Shown here: positions 51,841 to 60,482 of the stretch, in pieces
How the letters are laid out: every line of letters starts with the position of its first letter
Numbering within the stretch: the stretch's first letter is position 1
Source of the DNA: an uncultured Gemmatimonadota bacterium
GTDB taxonomy: Bacteria; Gemmatimonadota; Gemmatimonadetes; Gemmatimonadales; Gemmatimonadaceae
NCBI GenBank assembly: GCA_902825965.1
Contig: CADEDA010000002.1
Span: 186,001 to 250,000 of the forward strand
Reading direction: 5' to 3'
DNA length: 64,000 nt
Notes under the pieces: model-generated
Told to the model about the DNA's origin: nothing
The model's input: the letters and a program-made list of their open reading frames with translations, nothing else
Database searches by the model: none
Position numbers and translations under genes: made by a program

Positions 51841-53555
51841 AGCCATCGCGGATGCTGTTGGTCGCGGCGGCGCTGTTCGCCGTGTTCGCGTACGGGTTCG
51901 CCGCAGGCTCGTACCGGTTGCCGCCGTTCTACCAGGTGGCGTGGATCAAGAACACCATCATCGAGCGTGTCGCGCCCCCGGCACCGGAGTACGAGCCGCC
52001 CACGGCGCAGAGCGCGACGATCCTCGAGACGGCCCTGCAGCGCCTGCTGGTGAAGCGGGTCGCGCTGCCGAACGCGAACGAGGAGTTCGTGGGCGGCGGC
52101 GGGCTCGCCGCGGCTGGCGACCTGCTGTACGTCGTCACGAGCGACGGTGCGGTCAGCGCGATGGACATGCGCGCGATCAAGCGCCTGCGCAGCGATCTGG
52201 ACACTGTGCCGCTGAACACGGCGGACCTCATGCGCACCAAGGTGCGCTACCAGATCACGCTGTACTGGTTCCGGGTGTCGGGCGCGTTCGCCGAGGTCGT
52301 GGACGACTCGACCCAGCGGCTGTTCGTGTCGCACAACCGGTTCGACCCGGCCCGCGCCTGCTTCACATACAACATCAGCCGCGCGACCGTGGTCCGGCGC
52401 GGTGATGCGTTGGCGGCGCGCGGTCCGTGGCAGACGATCTATACCACCGCCCCCTGCATGACGCTGCAGGGCAGCGAGGGCTTCGGCCGCCATCCGTTCT
52501 CGGGGCACATCTCGGGCGGCAAGATGATCGCCTACGACCGGCAGCGCTTGCTCATCACGGTGGGCGACTTCAACTACGACGGCTACCTGCGCGACGCGTG
52601 GTCGATGGACCGCTCCAACCCGTACGGGAAGTACGTGCTGCTCGACAAGGAGTCCGGGAAGGCCGAGATCTTCGCGATCGGCGCGCGCAACGACATGGGC
52701 CTCTTCCGTGATTCGTCGGGGACGATCTGGGCCACGGAGAGCGGGCCGCAGGGTGGTGACGAGCTGAACGTGGTGGAACGCGGGGCGAACTACGGCTGGC
52801 CGACCTCGACCTACGGCATCGGCTATGAGTCGAGCCCCTGGCCGCCGGCCACGGCCCAAGGCCGCCACGACGCGCACAAGCACCCCATCTACGCGTGGCT
52901 GCCCTCGGTGGTGCCGACGAACCTCATCCGCTTCGAAGGGCATCCGGGACAGTTCGAGAACTGGCGTGGTGACCTGCTCATCGCGACGCTGCGCGACCAG
53001 GCACTGCATCGCCTGCGGTTCGACGGCGTCGGCCGCGTGGTCTACGACGAGCGCATCCCGTTCGGCGACCGCATCCGCGACCTCATGCGCCTGCCCGACG
53101 GCACGCTGGTGCTGCTCACCGACGCGACCGGCCAGTTGGTGATCATCGAGGACGGTGGGGCGGAGTTCGAGCCGGTGACGGAAGCGACGCGCGCACGCCT
53201 GGCGGCGCTCGACCGTTACGACGTGCTCAACGACGCCGCCACGCTGGCCGCCGGCGCGCGCAGCGACGGCGAGGGACTGTTCGCGCAGAAGTGTGCGTCC
53301 TGCCACGCCCTCGATGGCCGGACGCTCGTGGGACCGGCGCTCGACGGCGTGCTCACGCGCCGCATCGGCTCGCGGCCCGGCTACACCTACAGCACGACGC
53401 TCGGCACCGACGGGCGCGACTGGACCCCGGAACTGCTCGTGCGCTTCCTGCTCCATCCTGAGACCGACTTCGTCAACACCCGCATGCAGAAGGTCACGCT
53501 GACCCACGCGCAGACCGACAGCATCATCGCGTACCTCGGGCGGCTCAGTCGATGA
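51837..53555 (+). CDS. PQQ-type sugar dehydrogenase fused to a cytochrome c domain
   Basis: The 572-aa protein has an N-terminal signal anchor (about residues 5-25). A beta-propeller of the soluble glucose/sorbosone dehydrogenase type covers about 70-460 ('IFAIGARNDMGLFRDSSGTIWATESGP' is split by the family's conserved ARN and ESGP motifs). A class I cytochrome c domain follows, with the haem site CASCH at residues 486-490 and a Met in VNTRM as likely axial ligand. It would oxidise a sugar in the periplasm and pass electrons to the haem. Coupling by 4-nt overlaps to a methyltransferase before and a glycosyltransferase after it suggests that the sugar is part of the EPS or its precursor. PQQ itself is not proven. 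Confidence 0.8.
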   Translation: MKPSRMLLVAAALFAVFAYGFAAGSYRLPPFYQVAWIKNTIIERVAPPAPEYEPPTAQSATILETALQRLLVKRVALPNANEEFVGGGGLAAAGDLLYVVTSDGAVSAMDMRAIKRLRSDLDTVPLNTADLMRTKVRYQITLYWFRVSGAFAEVVDDSTQRLFVSHNRFDPARACFTYNISRATVVRRGDALAARGPWQTIYTTAPCMTLQGSEGFGRHPFSGHISGGKMIAYDRQRLLITVGDFNYDGYLRDAWSMDRSNPYGKYVLLDKESGKAEIFAIGARNDMGLFRDSSGTIWATESGPQGGDELNVVERGANYGWPTSTYGIGYESSPWPPATAQGRHDAHKHPIYAWLPSVVPTNLIRFEGHPGQFENWRGDLLIATLRDQALHRLRFDGVGRVVYDERIPFGDRIRDLMRLPDGTLVLLTDATGQLVIIEDGGAEFEPVTEATRARLAALDRYDVLNDAATLAAGARSDGEGLFAQKCASCHALDGRTLVGPALDGVLTRRIGSRPGYTYSTTLGTDGRDWTPELLVRFLLHPETDFVNTRMQKVTLTHAQTDSIIAYLGRLSR

Positions 53556-54745
53556 CACCGCGCCGGGTGCTGTTCGTCGAAGCGAATGAGGACGGGTCGG
53601 TGGGCGGGTCGCACCAGGTGCTGTACGACATGGTCCGGTACATGGACCGCGCACGGGTGGAACCGATCATCCTGTTCTACCAGGACAACCGGTTCAGCGC
53701 ACTGTTCCGCGAGGCAGGCATCCGCGTCCTCACCTGGGATGCGGTGCGTGCGGCCGAGCGGGCCATCAACGAGACCGGGCGCCCGGCCAAGAAGCTGCTC
53801 GGGCTCGGCAAGGCGATCCTGCGCCGACGCGACCTGCTGCGGGACGAGCGGATCGACCTCGTGCACATCAACAACTCGCCGCGGGTCAGCCGGGACGACT
53901 GGATGCCGGCCGCACGGCTCCGGGGCATCCCCATCGTCGTGTCCGCCCGCGGCGACGCCGCCCCCTTGCCGGGCGACGGCCTCAAGGCGCGCGTGGGCCG
54001 GTGGCTGATCACGCGCCATGACCGCGTCGTGGCGGTCTCGGAGTACATCGCGGAGTCGATGCGGGCCCAGGGCATCCCGGCGGACCGCGTCTGTGTGGTG
54101 CACGACGGCGTCGACCGGACCAAGCTCGAGCGTGTGGGCACCCGGACGGCGGCGGAGGTGCGCCGGGACCTGCAGGTCCCCGAGGGCCGCGTGTTCGTCG
54201 CGGCCATCGGCAACATCCGCTCGTGGAAGGGGCAGCACGTGGTGCTGCAGGCCTTGGCGGCGATGGCGCCCGCCGAGCGCGCACCGCTGTTCGTCGTGTT
54301 CGTCGGCCTCGTGCGGGACGAGGACCAGGGGTACTTCGCCGAGCTGCAGGAGATGGTCGCGACGCACGGGCTGCAGGACATCGCGCGCTTCGCGGGATCG
54401 CGCACCGACGTCCCGGACATCCTGACGGTCGCGGACGTGATGGTGCATTCGTCGACGACGCCGGAACCCGGCGGCACGGTCGTGATCGAGTCGATGACGT
54501 TCGGGGCGCCCGTGGTCGTGGCGAGCAAGGGCGGACACCTGGACTACCTGCAGGAGGGTCTCGGCCTCATCCACGACGTGGACCAGCCGACGCAGTTGGC
54601 CGCCCATCTGGCGTACCTCGCCACGCGGCCGGAGGAGCGGCGGCGGATGTCGGTGGGCGCGAAGCAGCGGGCCGCGGAGTTCTCGATCGAGCGGACGGCG
54701 CGCAAGATGGAAGCGGTGTACGACGCGCTGTTCGCCGCGCGCTGA
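53552..54745 (+). CDS. Family 4 glycosyltransferase
   Basis: The 397-aa GT-B enzyme starts at an ATG overlapping the dehydrogenase stop (ATGA). N-terminal 'RVLFVEANEDGSVGGSHQVL', 'FVAAIGNIRSWKGQHVVLQA' for the nucleotide-binding domain, and the donor block TPEPGGTVVIESMTFGAPVV are clear family features. It is the last gene of the methyltransferase/dehydrogenase/glycosyltransferase operon and ends just before a perfect hairpin. Confidence 0.9.
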   Translation: MTPRRVLFVEANEDGSVGGSHQVLYDMVRYMDRARVEPIILFYQDNRFSALFREAGIRVLTWDAVRAAERAINETGRPAKKLLGLGKAILRRRDLLRDERIDLVHINNSPRVSRDDWMPAARLRGIPIVVSARGDAAPLPGDGLKARVGRWLITRHDRVVAVSEYIAESMRAQGIPADRVCVVHDGVDRTKLERVGTRTAAEVRRDLQVPEGRVFVAAIGNIRSWKGQHVVLQALAAMAPAERAPLFVVFVGLVRDEDQGYFAELQEMVATHGLQDIARFAGSRTDVPDILTVADVMVHSSTTPEPGGTVVIESMTFGAPVVVASKGGHLDYLQEGLGLIHDVDQPTQLAAHLAYLATRPEERRRMSVGAKQRAAEFSIERTARKMEAVYDALFAAR

Positions 54746-54751
54746 ACGCAG

Positions 54752-54788
54752 ACGACGGGGGGTCGGCGCGGCGCCGACCCCCCGTCGT
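54752..54788. terminator. Perfect 18-bp hairpin terminator
   Basis: ACGACGGGGGGTCGGCGC and GCGCCGACCCCCCGTCGT are perfectly complementary with a one-base centre. It lies between the GT4 stop and the convergent DUF5989 gene and probably ends both transcripts. Confidence 0.8.
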
Positions 54789-54808
54789 ACATCCAGCGGC
54801 GGGCGTTC

Positions 54809-54973
54809 CTAGAAGATCGTGTAGATGAACGGCGCGAGCGCCGAGCCCTGGGCGAAGACCAGCAGGCCGCCCACGAGCACCATCACGATGATGATGGGTG
54901 CCAGCCACCACTTCTTCCGGGCACCCAGGAAATCCATGAACTCACCCACCAATCCGCGGCGTTTGGTCGCCAT
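54809..54973 (-). CDS. DUF5989-type small membrane protein
   Basis: This 54-aa gene is easy to miss because of its size. The product begins MATKRRGLVGEFMDFLGARK, has one membrane helix (about residues 24-42, 'WWLAPIIIVMVLVGGLLVF') and ends in FIYTIF. This pattern matches the DUF5989 family, which I know as a companion of SxtJ-type proteins and NodU-like carbamoyltransferases. It is 33 nt downstream of the SxtJ gene. Function is not known; a structural subunit of a membrane carbamoylation complex is a reasonable guess. Confidence 0.82.
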   Translation of the reverse strand: MATKRRGLVGEFMDFLGARKKWWLAPIIIVMVLVGGLLVFAQGSALAPFIYTIF

Positions 54974-55006
54974 TGTCGTCACCGTCGTTGTTGAGTCGCG
55001 CCCGGC

Positions 55007-55408
55007 CTAGAACTGCCGGGTGAGGTCGCTGCGCCGGGCATCCGCCGGCCGCGTCTTCCAGTACGTCTCGCCCCGCTGCACCCGCAGCGGACGCTTGCCG
55101 AACGCCGCCATCAACGCGCCGATGGGCGTGATGACGATGAAGTACACGACGCCCATGAAGATCGGCGTGGTGACCTTCGAGATGAGATGGGCCAGCCCCA
55201 TCCAGGCACGCTGCACCGGCCCGAGCGCGGTGGGGACCGCGAGCCCGAGCAGGCCCAGCACGCCGGCCAGCGACCCGAACACCATCGTGAGCGTCGGATG
55301 CTGGCGCCACCACACGATCGCGGTGAGGACCAGGAAGGCCCCACCGACCGTGAAGGCGAACTTGCGGCCCTCGGCCGCGGTCAATCCAGCTGGAACTCGG
55401 TTCTCCAA
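55007..55408 (-). CDS. SxtJ-family membrane protein
   Basis: The roughly 133-aa protein has three to four hydrophobic segments and the typical SxtJ ending 'GKRPLRVQRGETYWKTRP'. I chose a TTG start preceded by an unusually strong AAGGAGGAGG ribosome-binding site, inside the 3' end of the carbamoyltransferase gene. The ATG six codons upstream is the main alternative. SxtJ-type proteins occur next to carbamoyltransferases in saxitoxin clusters and in many EPS loci. Their biochemical role is unknown to me. Confidence 0.82.
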   Translation of the reverse strand: MENRVPAGLTAAEGRKFAFTVGGAFLVLTAIVWWRQHPTLTMVFGSLAGVLGLLGLAVPTALGPVQRAWMGLAHLISKVTTPIFMGVVYFIVITPIGALMAAFGKRPLRVQRGETYWKTRPADARRSDLTRQF

Positions 55409-57216
55409 TCCCCCTCCTCCTTCCATTCGGGCTGCGTCTCCTTCGAGAGGAGGTACGGCCCGAGCACGAGATAGTCGATGTGCGTCCGCATGAAGCAGCG
55501 GTACGCATCAAGCGGCGTCATGACGATCGGTTCGCCACGGACGTTGAACGAGGTGTTCACCAGCACCGGACACCCCGTCTGTCGCTCGAACTCCGCGAGC
55601 AGCGCGTGATATGCGGGATTCACTTCGGCGGTGACCGTCTGGACACGGGCCGAATAGTCGATGTGCGTCACGGCCGGGATGTCCGACTTGGGCACATTCA
55701 GGAGCTCGAGGCCCCACAGCTTCTTCTGTTCCGGCGTCATCGGCACCTGGCGTTCCTTCTTCACCGGTGCGACGAGCAGCATGTACGGCGAGTCCGTGTT
55801 GAGCTCGAAGTAGTCGCTCACGCGCTCCCGCAGCACGCTGGGCGCGAACGGACGGAAGCCCTCGCGGAACTTGATCTTGATGTTCATGTCGGCCTGCATC
55901 TTCGGGCTGCGCGGATCGCCGAGGATGCTGCGGCATCCGAGCGAGCGCGGCCCGAACTCCATGCGGCCGTTGAGCCAGCCGATGATCTTGCCGTTGGCCA
56001 GGTGGCCGGCGACCCGCGTGGTGAGCTCGGGACGCTCGAGCCGCTCGAACTTGGCCCCCACCGCCGTCATGGCCTTCTCGATCTCGGCGTCCGTGTACTC
56101 GGGGCCGAGGTACGCGCCCTTCATCGAGTCCTTGCCGGCGACCACCTTGCGCGGCTTGCTCAGGTGGCGGTGCCAGATGAGCTGCGCGACACCCAGCGCA
56201 CCACCGGCGTCACCGGCGGCCGGCTGGATCCAGATGTTCTTGAACGGGCCGTTGCGCAGGATCTTGCCGTTGCCGACGCAGTTGAGCGCGACGCCACCGG
56301 CGAGGCAGAGGTTGTCGAGGCCGGTCTCCTTCTTGGCGTTGCGGGCCATCCGCATCATCACCTCTTCGCAGACGTCCTGCACCGACCGGGCGAGGTCCAT
56401 CTCCCGCTGCGTGAGGTTCGACTCGGAGACGCGCGGCGGACCGCCGAACACCTCGTCGAAGGCGGCGCTCGTCATCGTGAGCCCGCCGAGGTAGTTGAAG
56501 TACTTCTGGTTGAGCGTGAACGACCCGTCTTCCTTGAGGTCGATCAGGTGCTTGTAGATGAGGTCGACGTACTTGGGCGCGCCATAGGGCGCGAGCCCCA
56601 TCACCTTGTACTCGCCGGAGTTCACCTTGAACCCGGTGTAGTACGTGAACGCCGAGTACAGCAGGCCGAGCGAGTCGGGCCAGTGCAGCTCCTTCACGAT
56701 GGACAGGTCGTTCCCCTTGCCCACGCCGATGCTCGTGGTGGCCCACTCACCCACGCCGTCCATGGTGAGGATGGCCGCCTCCTCGAACGGCGACGGGAAG
56801 AAGGCGCTGGCGGCATGCGACTCGTGATGCTCGGCGTACAGGAGCTCGCCGTCGTAGCCGTCCATGGCGTCGCGCAGCATCCGGTCCTGGTAGATCTTCT
56901 CCTTGATCCACAGCGGCCCGGCCTTGAGGAACGAACCGTACCCCTTGGGCGCGATCCCGAGATAGGTCTCGAGGATGCGCTCGAACTTCAACAGCGGCTT
57001 GTCGTAGAAGCCGACGTAGGAGATGTCATTGAGCGTGATGCCCCCCTGGCGCAGGCAGAACTCCATCGCCTTGGTGGGGAACGCGGAATCGCCTTTCTTT
57101 CGGGTGAAGCGCTCTTCGGAGCCGGCGGCGATGATCTCGCCGTCGCGGACCAGACAGGCGGCACTGTCATGATAGAAGGCCGAGATTCCTAAGATCCAGG
57201 TCGGTCGCTCCGGCAC
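55381..57216 (-). CDS. Carbamoyltransferase (NodU/CmcH/TobZ family)
   Basis: This enzyme moves a carbamoyl group from carbamoyl phosphate, through an adenylate, to a hydroxyl group of a sugar. The 611-aa product (GTG start preceded by GAGAGGGGAC) shows LGISAFYHDSAACLV and AAGSEERFTRKKGD at the N terminus. The YrdC-like adenylate domain follows, then conserved LCLAGGVALNCVGNGK, and the C-terminal 'INGRMEFGPRSLGCRSIL'-type and SFNVRGEPIV motifs. Length is normal for the family. It leads a three-gene unit with SxtJ and DUF5989, and a candidate promoter lies about 120 bp upstream. Target: most likely the EPS repeat unit. Confidence 0.93.
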   Translation of the reverse strand: MPERPTWILGISAFYHDSAACLVRDGEIIAAGSEERFTRKKGDSAFPTKAMEFCLRQGGITLNDISYVGFYDKPLLKFERILETYLGIAPKGYGSFLKAGPLWIKEKIYQDRMLRDAMDGYDGELLYAEHHESHAASAFFPSPFEEAAILTMDGVGEWATTSIGVGKGNDLSIVKELHWPDSLGLLYSAFTYYTGFKVNSGEYKVMGLAPYGAPKYVDLIYKHLIDLKEDGSFTLNQKYFNYLGGLTMTSAAFDEVFGGPPRVSESNLTQREMDLARSVQDVCEEVMMRMARNAKKETGLDNLCLAGGVALNCVGNGKILRNGPFKNIWIQPAAGDAGGALGVAQLIWHRHLSKPRKVVAGKDSMKGAYLGPEYTDAEIEKAMTAVGAKFERLERPELTTRVAGHLANGKIIGWLNGRMEFGPRSLGCRSILGDPRSPKMQADMNIKIKFREGFRPFAPSVLRERVSDYFELNTDSPYMLLVAPVKKERQVPMTPEQKKLWGLELLNVPKSDIPAVTHIDYSARVQTVTAEVNPAYHALLAEFERQTGCPVLVNTSFNVRGEPIVMTPLDAYRCFMRTHIDYLVLGPYLLSKETQPEWKEEGDWRTEFQLD

Positions 57217-57336
57217 GTCCCCTCTCGAAATGAAGTGGCTGAACACCTGCCGACCTCCGGCAGTCCATCCCAGTTTTGCAAGTTCTGGGCTGGGGGTCGA
57301 CGCACCTCGCGAACGTAGCGTAAGTCGAGGCGTGTG

Positions 57337-57365
57337 AATATCGTACCTGCTTCTATGACTGCCAA
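57337..57365 (-). promoter_or_regulatory. Candidate sigma-70-type promoter for the carbamoyltransferase unit
   Basis: On the minus strand TTGGCA and GATATT are separated by exactly 17 bp, in an unusually AT-rich patch for this genome. The start point would fall near 57330, leaving a leader of roughly 115 nt before the GTG. Confidence 0.45.
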
Positions 57366-57449
57366 GCCCGCGCAGAGGAAACATGCCGTGTTGCGGGGCC
57401 GCATCACTACTCTCGATGCGGCCGCCGCCGGTGCCGCTGAGCGACCCCG

Positions 57450-58664
57450 ATGCGGCTAGCGCTCGTTGCGCTGAACCTGCTCCTGCTGGCGGCGGTCACG
57501 CTCCGGCCCTCCTCCGACAACGCATCGTTCATTTCGCCCACCTGCATCCTGTGCGGCGAACGGGGATCGGCCGACCTGATCCTCAACATCGTCCTGTTCG
57601 TCCCGCTGGGTGCCGCGCTGGGGCACCTGGGATGGCGCCGGTTGAAGGTCGGACTCGCGGCCCTTTTGATCGCCGCGGCCATCGAACTCGCCCAGGTGGT
57701 CATCCCCGGGCGATCGCCGACTCTGCGCGACATCGCCATGAACGCCACCGGTGCGTGGCTCGGCGCCGCACTGCTGCAGGCCCTCTGGTCCGCACCGCGG
57801 GCGCGGTGGGCTCCGCCGCTCGCGTGGGTCGCGGCCGCCTGCGGCGTGCTCGCGATCGCCGCCACGGGCTGGGTGATGCAACCCGCCGTGAAGCGCAACG
57901 GCTGGTATGGCCACCTCGCGCCGCGCCTCGCGCACCTCGAACCGTTCGCCGGGCGCATCGAGCGCGTGCAGCTCGGCCGCGAGGTCATGCGACACGGCTA
58001 CCTCCGCCAGGTGGACGCCGTGCACCGCGCCGTCGCCGCGCAGCAGCCGATCCGCATCGACGGGATCGCGGGACCCCGCACCACCCGGCTCGCGGGGCTC
58101 TTCGTCATCTCCGACGAGGAGTTCGAGGAGATGCTGCTCATCGGACAGCAGGGACACGACCTCATCCTGCGCGAGCGGCGGCGGGCATCGATCCTCCGGC
58201 TCTTCGAACCCGAGCTCCGCATCGAGCGGTTCTTCGCGTCCCTGCCCGAGGGCACCCCGTTCCGGCTCGAGGTGCGGTTCGCACCCACGCACGCCTGTGC
58301 GACGCTCTCCGACGCGGCGAGCGCCACCTGCACCGTCCGGATCCCGGCGTCGAGCGCGTGGACGCTGCTGCTGTGGCGACGATTCTGGAGCGACAACGTC
58401 CGCGCGGTCTTCGGATTCCTGACACTGGCGACGTTGTTCTTCCCGGCGGGCCTGTGTGCCGCCGCGCTCTCCTGGACGGCGCGGGCCGCACTCACGGCGG
58501 CCAGCGCCATCGGCGTCTGGGGGGCGGCCCGTAGCTTCGACCTCGCGGCGCCGACCTTCGGCGAGATGTCAGGACTCCTCGCCGGACTGCTGCTCGGCGC
58601 GGCGCTCGGGCTCTACGTCAGGCGGGCGGACGGAGCGGCGTCGGTGCCGACACATCGTCCGTGA
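57450..58664 (+). CDS. VanZ-domain membrane protein with an extra periplasmic domain
   Basis: The 404-aa protein opens with a VanZ-like four-helix region (about residues 1-145) marked by ILNIVLFVPLGAALG and 'AAIELAQVVIPGRSPTLRDI'. A soluble region of about 170 residues follows ('GRIERVQLGREVMRHGYLRQ', two cysteines) that I do not recognise. Two or three more helices come at the C terminus. VanZ proteins are linked to teicoplanin resistance and often occur in EPS loci; their function there is unknown. The 3' end overlaps the convergent deacetylase gene by 47 nt. Confidence 0.8.
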   Translation: MRLALVALNLLLLAAVTLRPSSDNASFISPTCILCGERGSADLILNIVLFVPLGAALGHLGWRRLKVGLAALLIAAAIELAQVVIPGRSPTLRDIAMNATGAWLGAALLQALWSAPRARWAPPLAWVAAACGVLAIAATGWVMQPAVKRNGWYGHLAPRLAHLEPFAGRIERVQLGREVMRHGYLRQVDAVHRAVAAQQPIRIDGIAGPRTTRLAGLFVISDEEFEEMLLIGQQGHDLILRERRRASILRLFEPELRIERFFASLPEGTPFRLEVRFAPTHACATLSDAASATCTVRIPASSAWTLLLWRRFWSDNVRAVFGFLTLATLFFPAGLCAAALSWTARAALTAASAIGVWGAARSFDLAAPTFGEMSGLLAGLLLGAALGLYVRRADGAASVPTHRP

Positions 58665-59502
58665 GCAGCGCATCGATGCGCTCGAAGCGGAACTCGCGCA
58701 GCAAGCGCTCCAGCCGCGGCCAGACGCCCGCCTGACCGCCGTAGTGGCGGATCCGCGTCAGGAGCGGCACCGCGAACCTCGGCTGGCCCGGGTCGTACTC
58801 CCAGGGGTGGAGGTAGAACGTCCCGGGCGCGCCACGGGCGCCGGCCGAGCGAAGGGCCGACTGCACGAGGGCGTACGGCAGCAACCGGAAGTAGGCGCCA
58901 CCGGCCGCCGGGAGCGTCTTCGGTCCGAGCTGCAGCGTGGCGGGCGGGAACTCCGCCAGGCGCCCCGCCGCACGGTCGATCCAGTACGGGTCCCGCTGCC
59001 CACCCGCGTAGCCGTAGCCGCGCCGCGAGACCGGGAAGAGTGACGAGTCATACCGGTACCCCTCCTCCAGCAGCACATCCAGCGCCCACTCGGTGCCCTG
59101 CACGATCGAATAACTCGGTGCGCGGAATCCGATCACCGCCGTCCCGGTCTGGTCCTCGAGGAGCCGTTTGGTGCGCCGCACCGAATCGCGGAACACCTCA
59201 GGCGTCTGGTGCGTGACGCGCACGTGGTCCCAGGTGTGCGAGGCGAGTTCGTGGCCGCCGGCGACGATCGCCTTCATGAGATCGGCGTTGCGCTGGGCGA
59301 ACCATCCCACCGTGAAGAACGTCCCGCGCGCACCACGTGCCGCGAGCAGCTCGAGCAGGCGGTAGGTCGCCGCGGCGGCCCGCGGGGGATACCGGTCCCA
59401 CTGATCGCGCGACGTGTACGGATCGAGCGCGACGACCTGGAAGTACTCTTCGACGTCCAGCGAGAAGAGGTGCGGGTAGGACGCCGATGCCACGGCGGTC
59501 AA
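58618..59502 (-). CDS. DUF3473-type polysaccharide deacetylase (XrtA/PEP-CTERM-locus type)
   Basis: The 294-aa CE4-related enzyme shows LFSLDVEEYFQV (catalytic and metal Asp; the form typical of the EPS-linked subfamily), FTVGWFAQRN, HELASHTWDH (metal-binding His pair) and GFRAPSYSI. A C-terminal DUF3473-like region follows ('FYLHPWEYDPGQPRF'). It has no signal peptide, as usual in this subfamily. The TTG start overlaps the stop of the upstream lipoprotein gene by 4 nt (TTGA), so the two are coupled. It differs clearly from the other deacetylase in this window. Confidence 0.88.
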   Translation of the reverse strand: MTAVASASYPHLFSLDVEEYFQVVALDPYTSRDQWDRYPPRAAAATYRLLELLAARGARGTFFTVGWFAQRNADLMKAIVAGGHELASHTWDHVRVTHQTPEVFRDSVRRTKRLLEDQTGTAVIGFRAPSYSIVQGTEWALDVLLEEGYRYDSSLFPVSRRGYGYAGGQRDPYWIDRAAGRLAEFPPATLQLGPKTLPAAGGAYFRLLPYALVQSALRSAGARGAPGTFYLHPWEYDPGQPRFAVPLLTRIRHYGGQAGVWPRLERLLREFRFERIDALLTDDVSAPTPLRPPA

Positions 59503-60482
59503 CGACGGAACAGGTCGAGCGACGATCGGGGCCGGAGCTGCCAGGTGCCGGTGCCGGTCGGCGCGAGGATCCCCACGATGTCGTACCGGATGCCGGCGGA
59601 GTACTGCCCGGCGGGCAGCGGGACACGGAACGCCACATCCGACTGTCGGTCGAGGATCACCGTGAGCGCACCGGACCCGTCATTCACCGTGAGCCGCAGA
59701 TTGCCGCTCACGGTGGCCGAATCGATGATCTGGGCGTTGGCCACGCGGATGAGCTCGGCGTTGCGCACCCCCGCGGCCGCACCATTCGCCTGCGCGGTCG
59801 TCAGCGTGGGGATCGGCGGGATGAAGGTCGGTCCGACGATGAAGACCGACACATCGTCGAGCACCCGCTGGCCGAGGCGGGTGGCGACGCGACCGCGCAC
59901 GCGGATGCTGTCGCCGGCGACGACGGCCACCGTCGTCGGCCGGACACGCGTGGCCTGGATCGCGCCGCTGGTGTCGATGAGGTGGAGCGTGGTGTCGCTG
60001 TAGGTCTCGCGCGCGTGCAGCGCGATCCCGGTGAGGAACACGCGGGTCCCCAGCGGCAGGGTGGCGGTGGCGTTCACGCTGCGGATGGGGAAGCTGATGA
60101 TGCCCTCGACGACCGCCGAATCGTCGGGAGCGACGGTCACGCTGCGCGTGCGTTCGCCGATGACCGACGCGCTGTCGCCCGCGGCGGTGGTGTCGATGGC
60201 CACGGTGTAGCGGCCGACTGGCAGTCCGCTCACGCGGAAGCGTCCGTCCGCGCCAGTGGTGTCGACGCGCACGGTGTCGTTGACGCCGGCGCCGAGGATG
60301 GCGACCCGGACGCCGGCGAACGGCACATCGCCCACATCGGCGCTGCGCGAACCGTTCGCGTCGAAGTAGATGAATCCGCTCACGGTGCCCGTGGCGCTGA
60401 TCCCGAGCGTGCGCTCGGACCCGCCGTTCTCGCAGGCAGCGAGCGCCAGCAGGGCGAGGCCCATCAGTCGTCGCATGGTCAT
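59499..60482 (-). CDS. Secreted lipoprotein with SdrD-like/CarboxypepD_reg and OB-fold-like domains
   Basis: The 327-aa product has a signal sequence with lipobox LALAAC (Cys about residue 18). A beta-sandwich follows (about 30-115) of the SdrD B/CarboxypepD_reg type: GFIYFDANGSRSADVGD, 'DGRFRVSGLPVGRYTVAID'. A second, beta-barrel-like domain (about 130-320) contains 'AVVAGDSIRVRGRVATRLG', as in OB-fold DUF5689/YhcR-like domains. It overlaps the TonB receptor stop (ATGA) and the deacetylase start (TTGA). It is probably an outer-membrane partner of the receptor; ligand unknown. Confidence 0.75.
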   Translation of the reverse strand: MTMRRLMGLALLALAACENGGSERTLGISATGTVSGFIYFDANGSRSADVGDVPFAGVRVAILGAGVNDTVRVDTTGADGRFRVSGLPVGRYTVAIDTTAAGDSASVIGERTRSVTVAPDDSAVVEGIISFPIRSVNATATLPLGTRVFLTGIALHARETYSDTTLHLIDTSGAIQATRVRPTTVAVVAGDSIRVRGRVATRLGQRVLDDVSVFIVGPTFIPPIPTLTTAQANGAAAGVRNAELIRVANAQIIDSATVSGNLRLTVNDGSGALTVILDRQSDVAFRVPLPAGQYSAGIRYDIVGILAPTGTGTWQLRPRSSLDLFRR

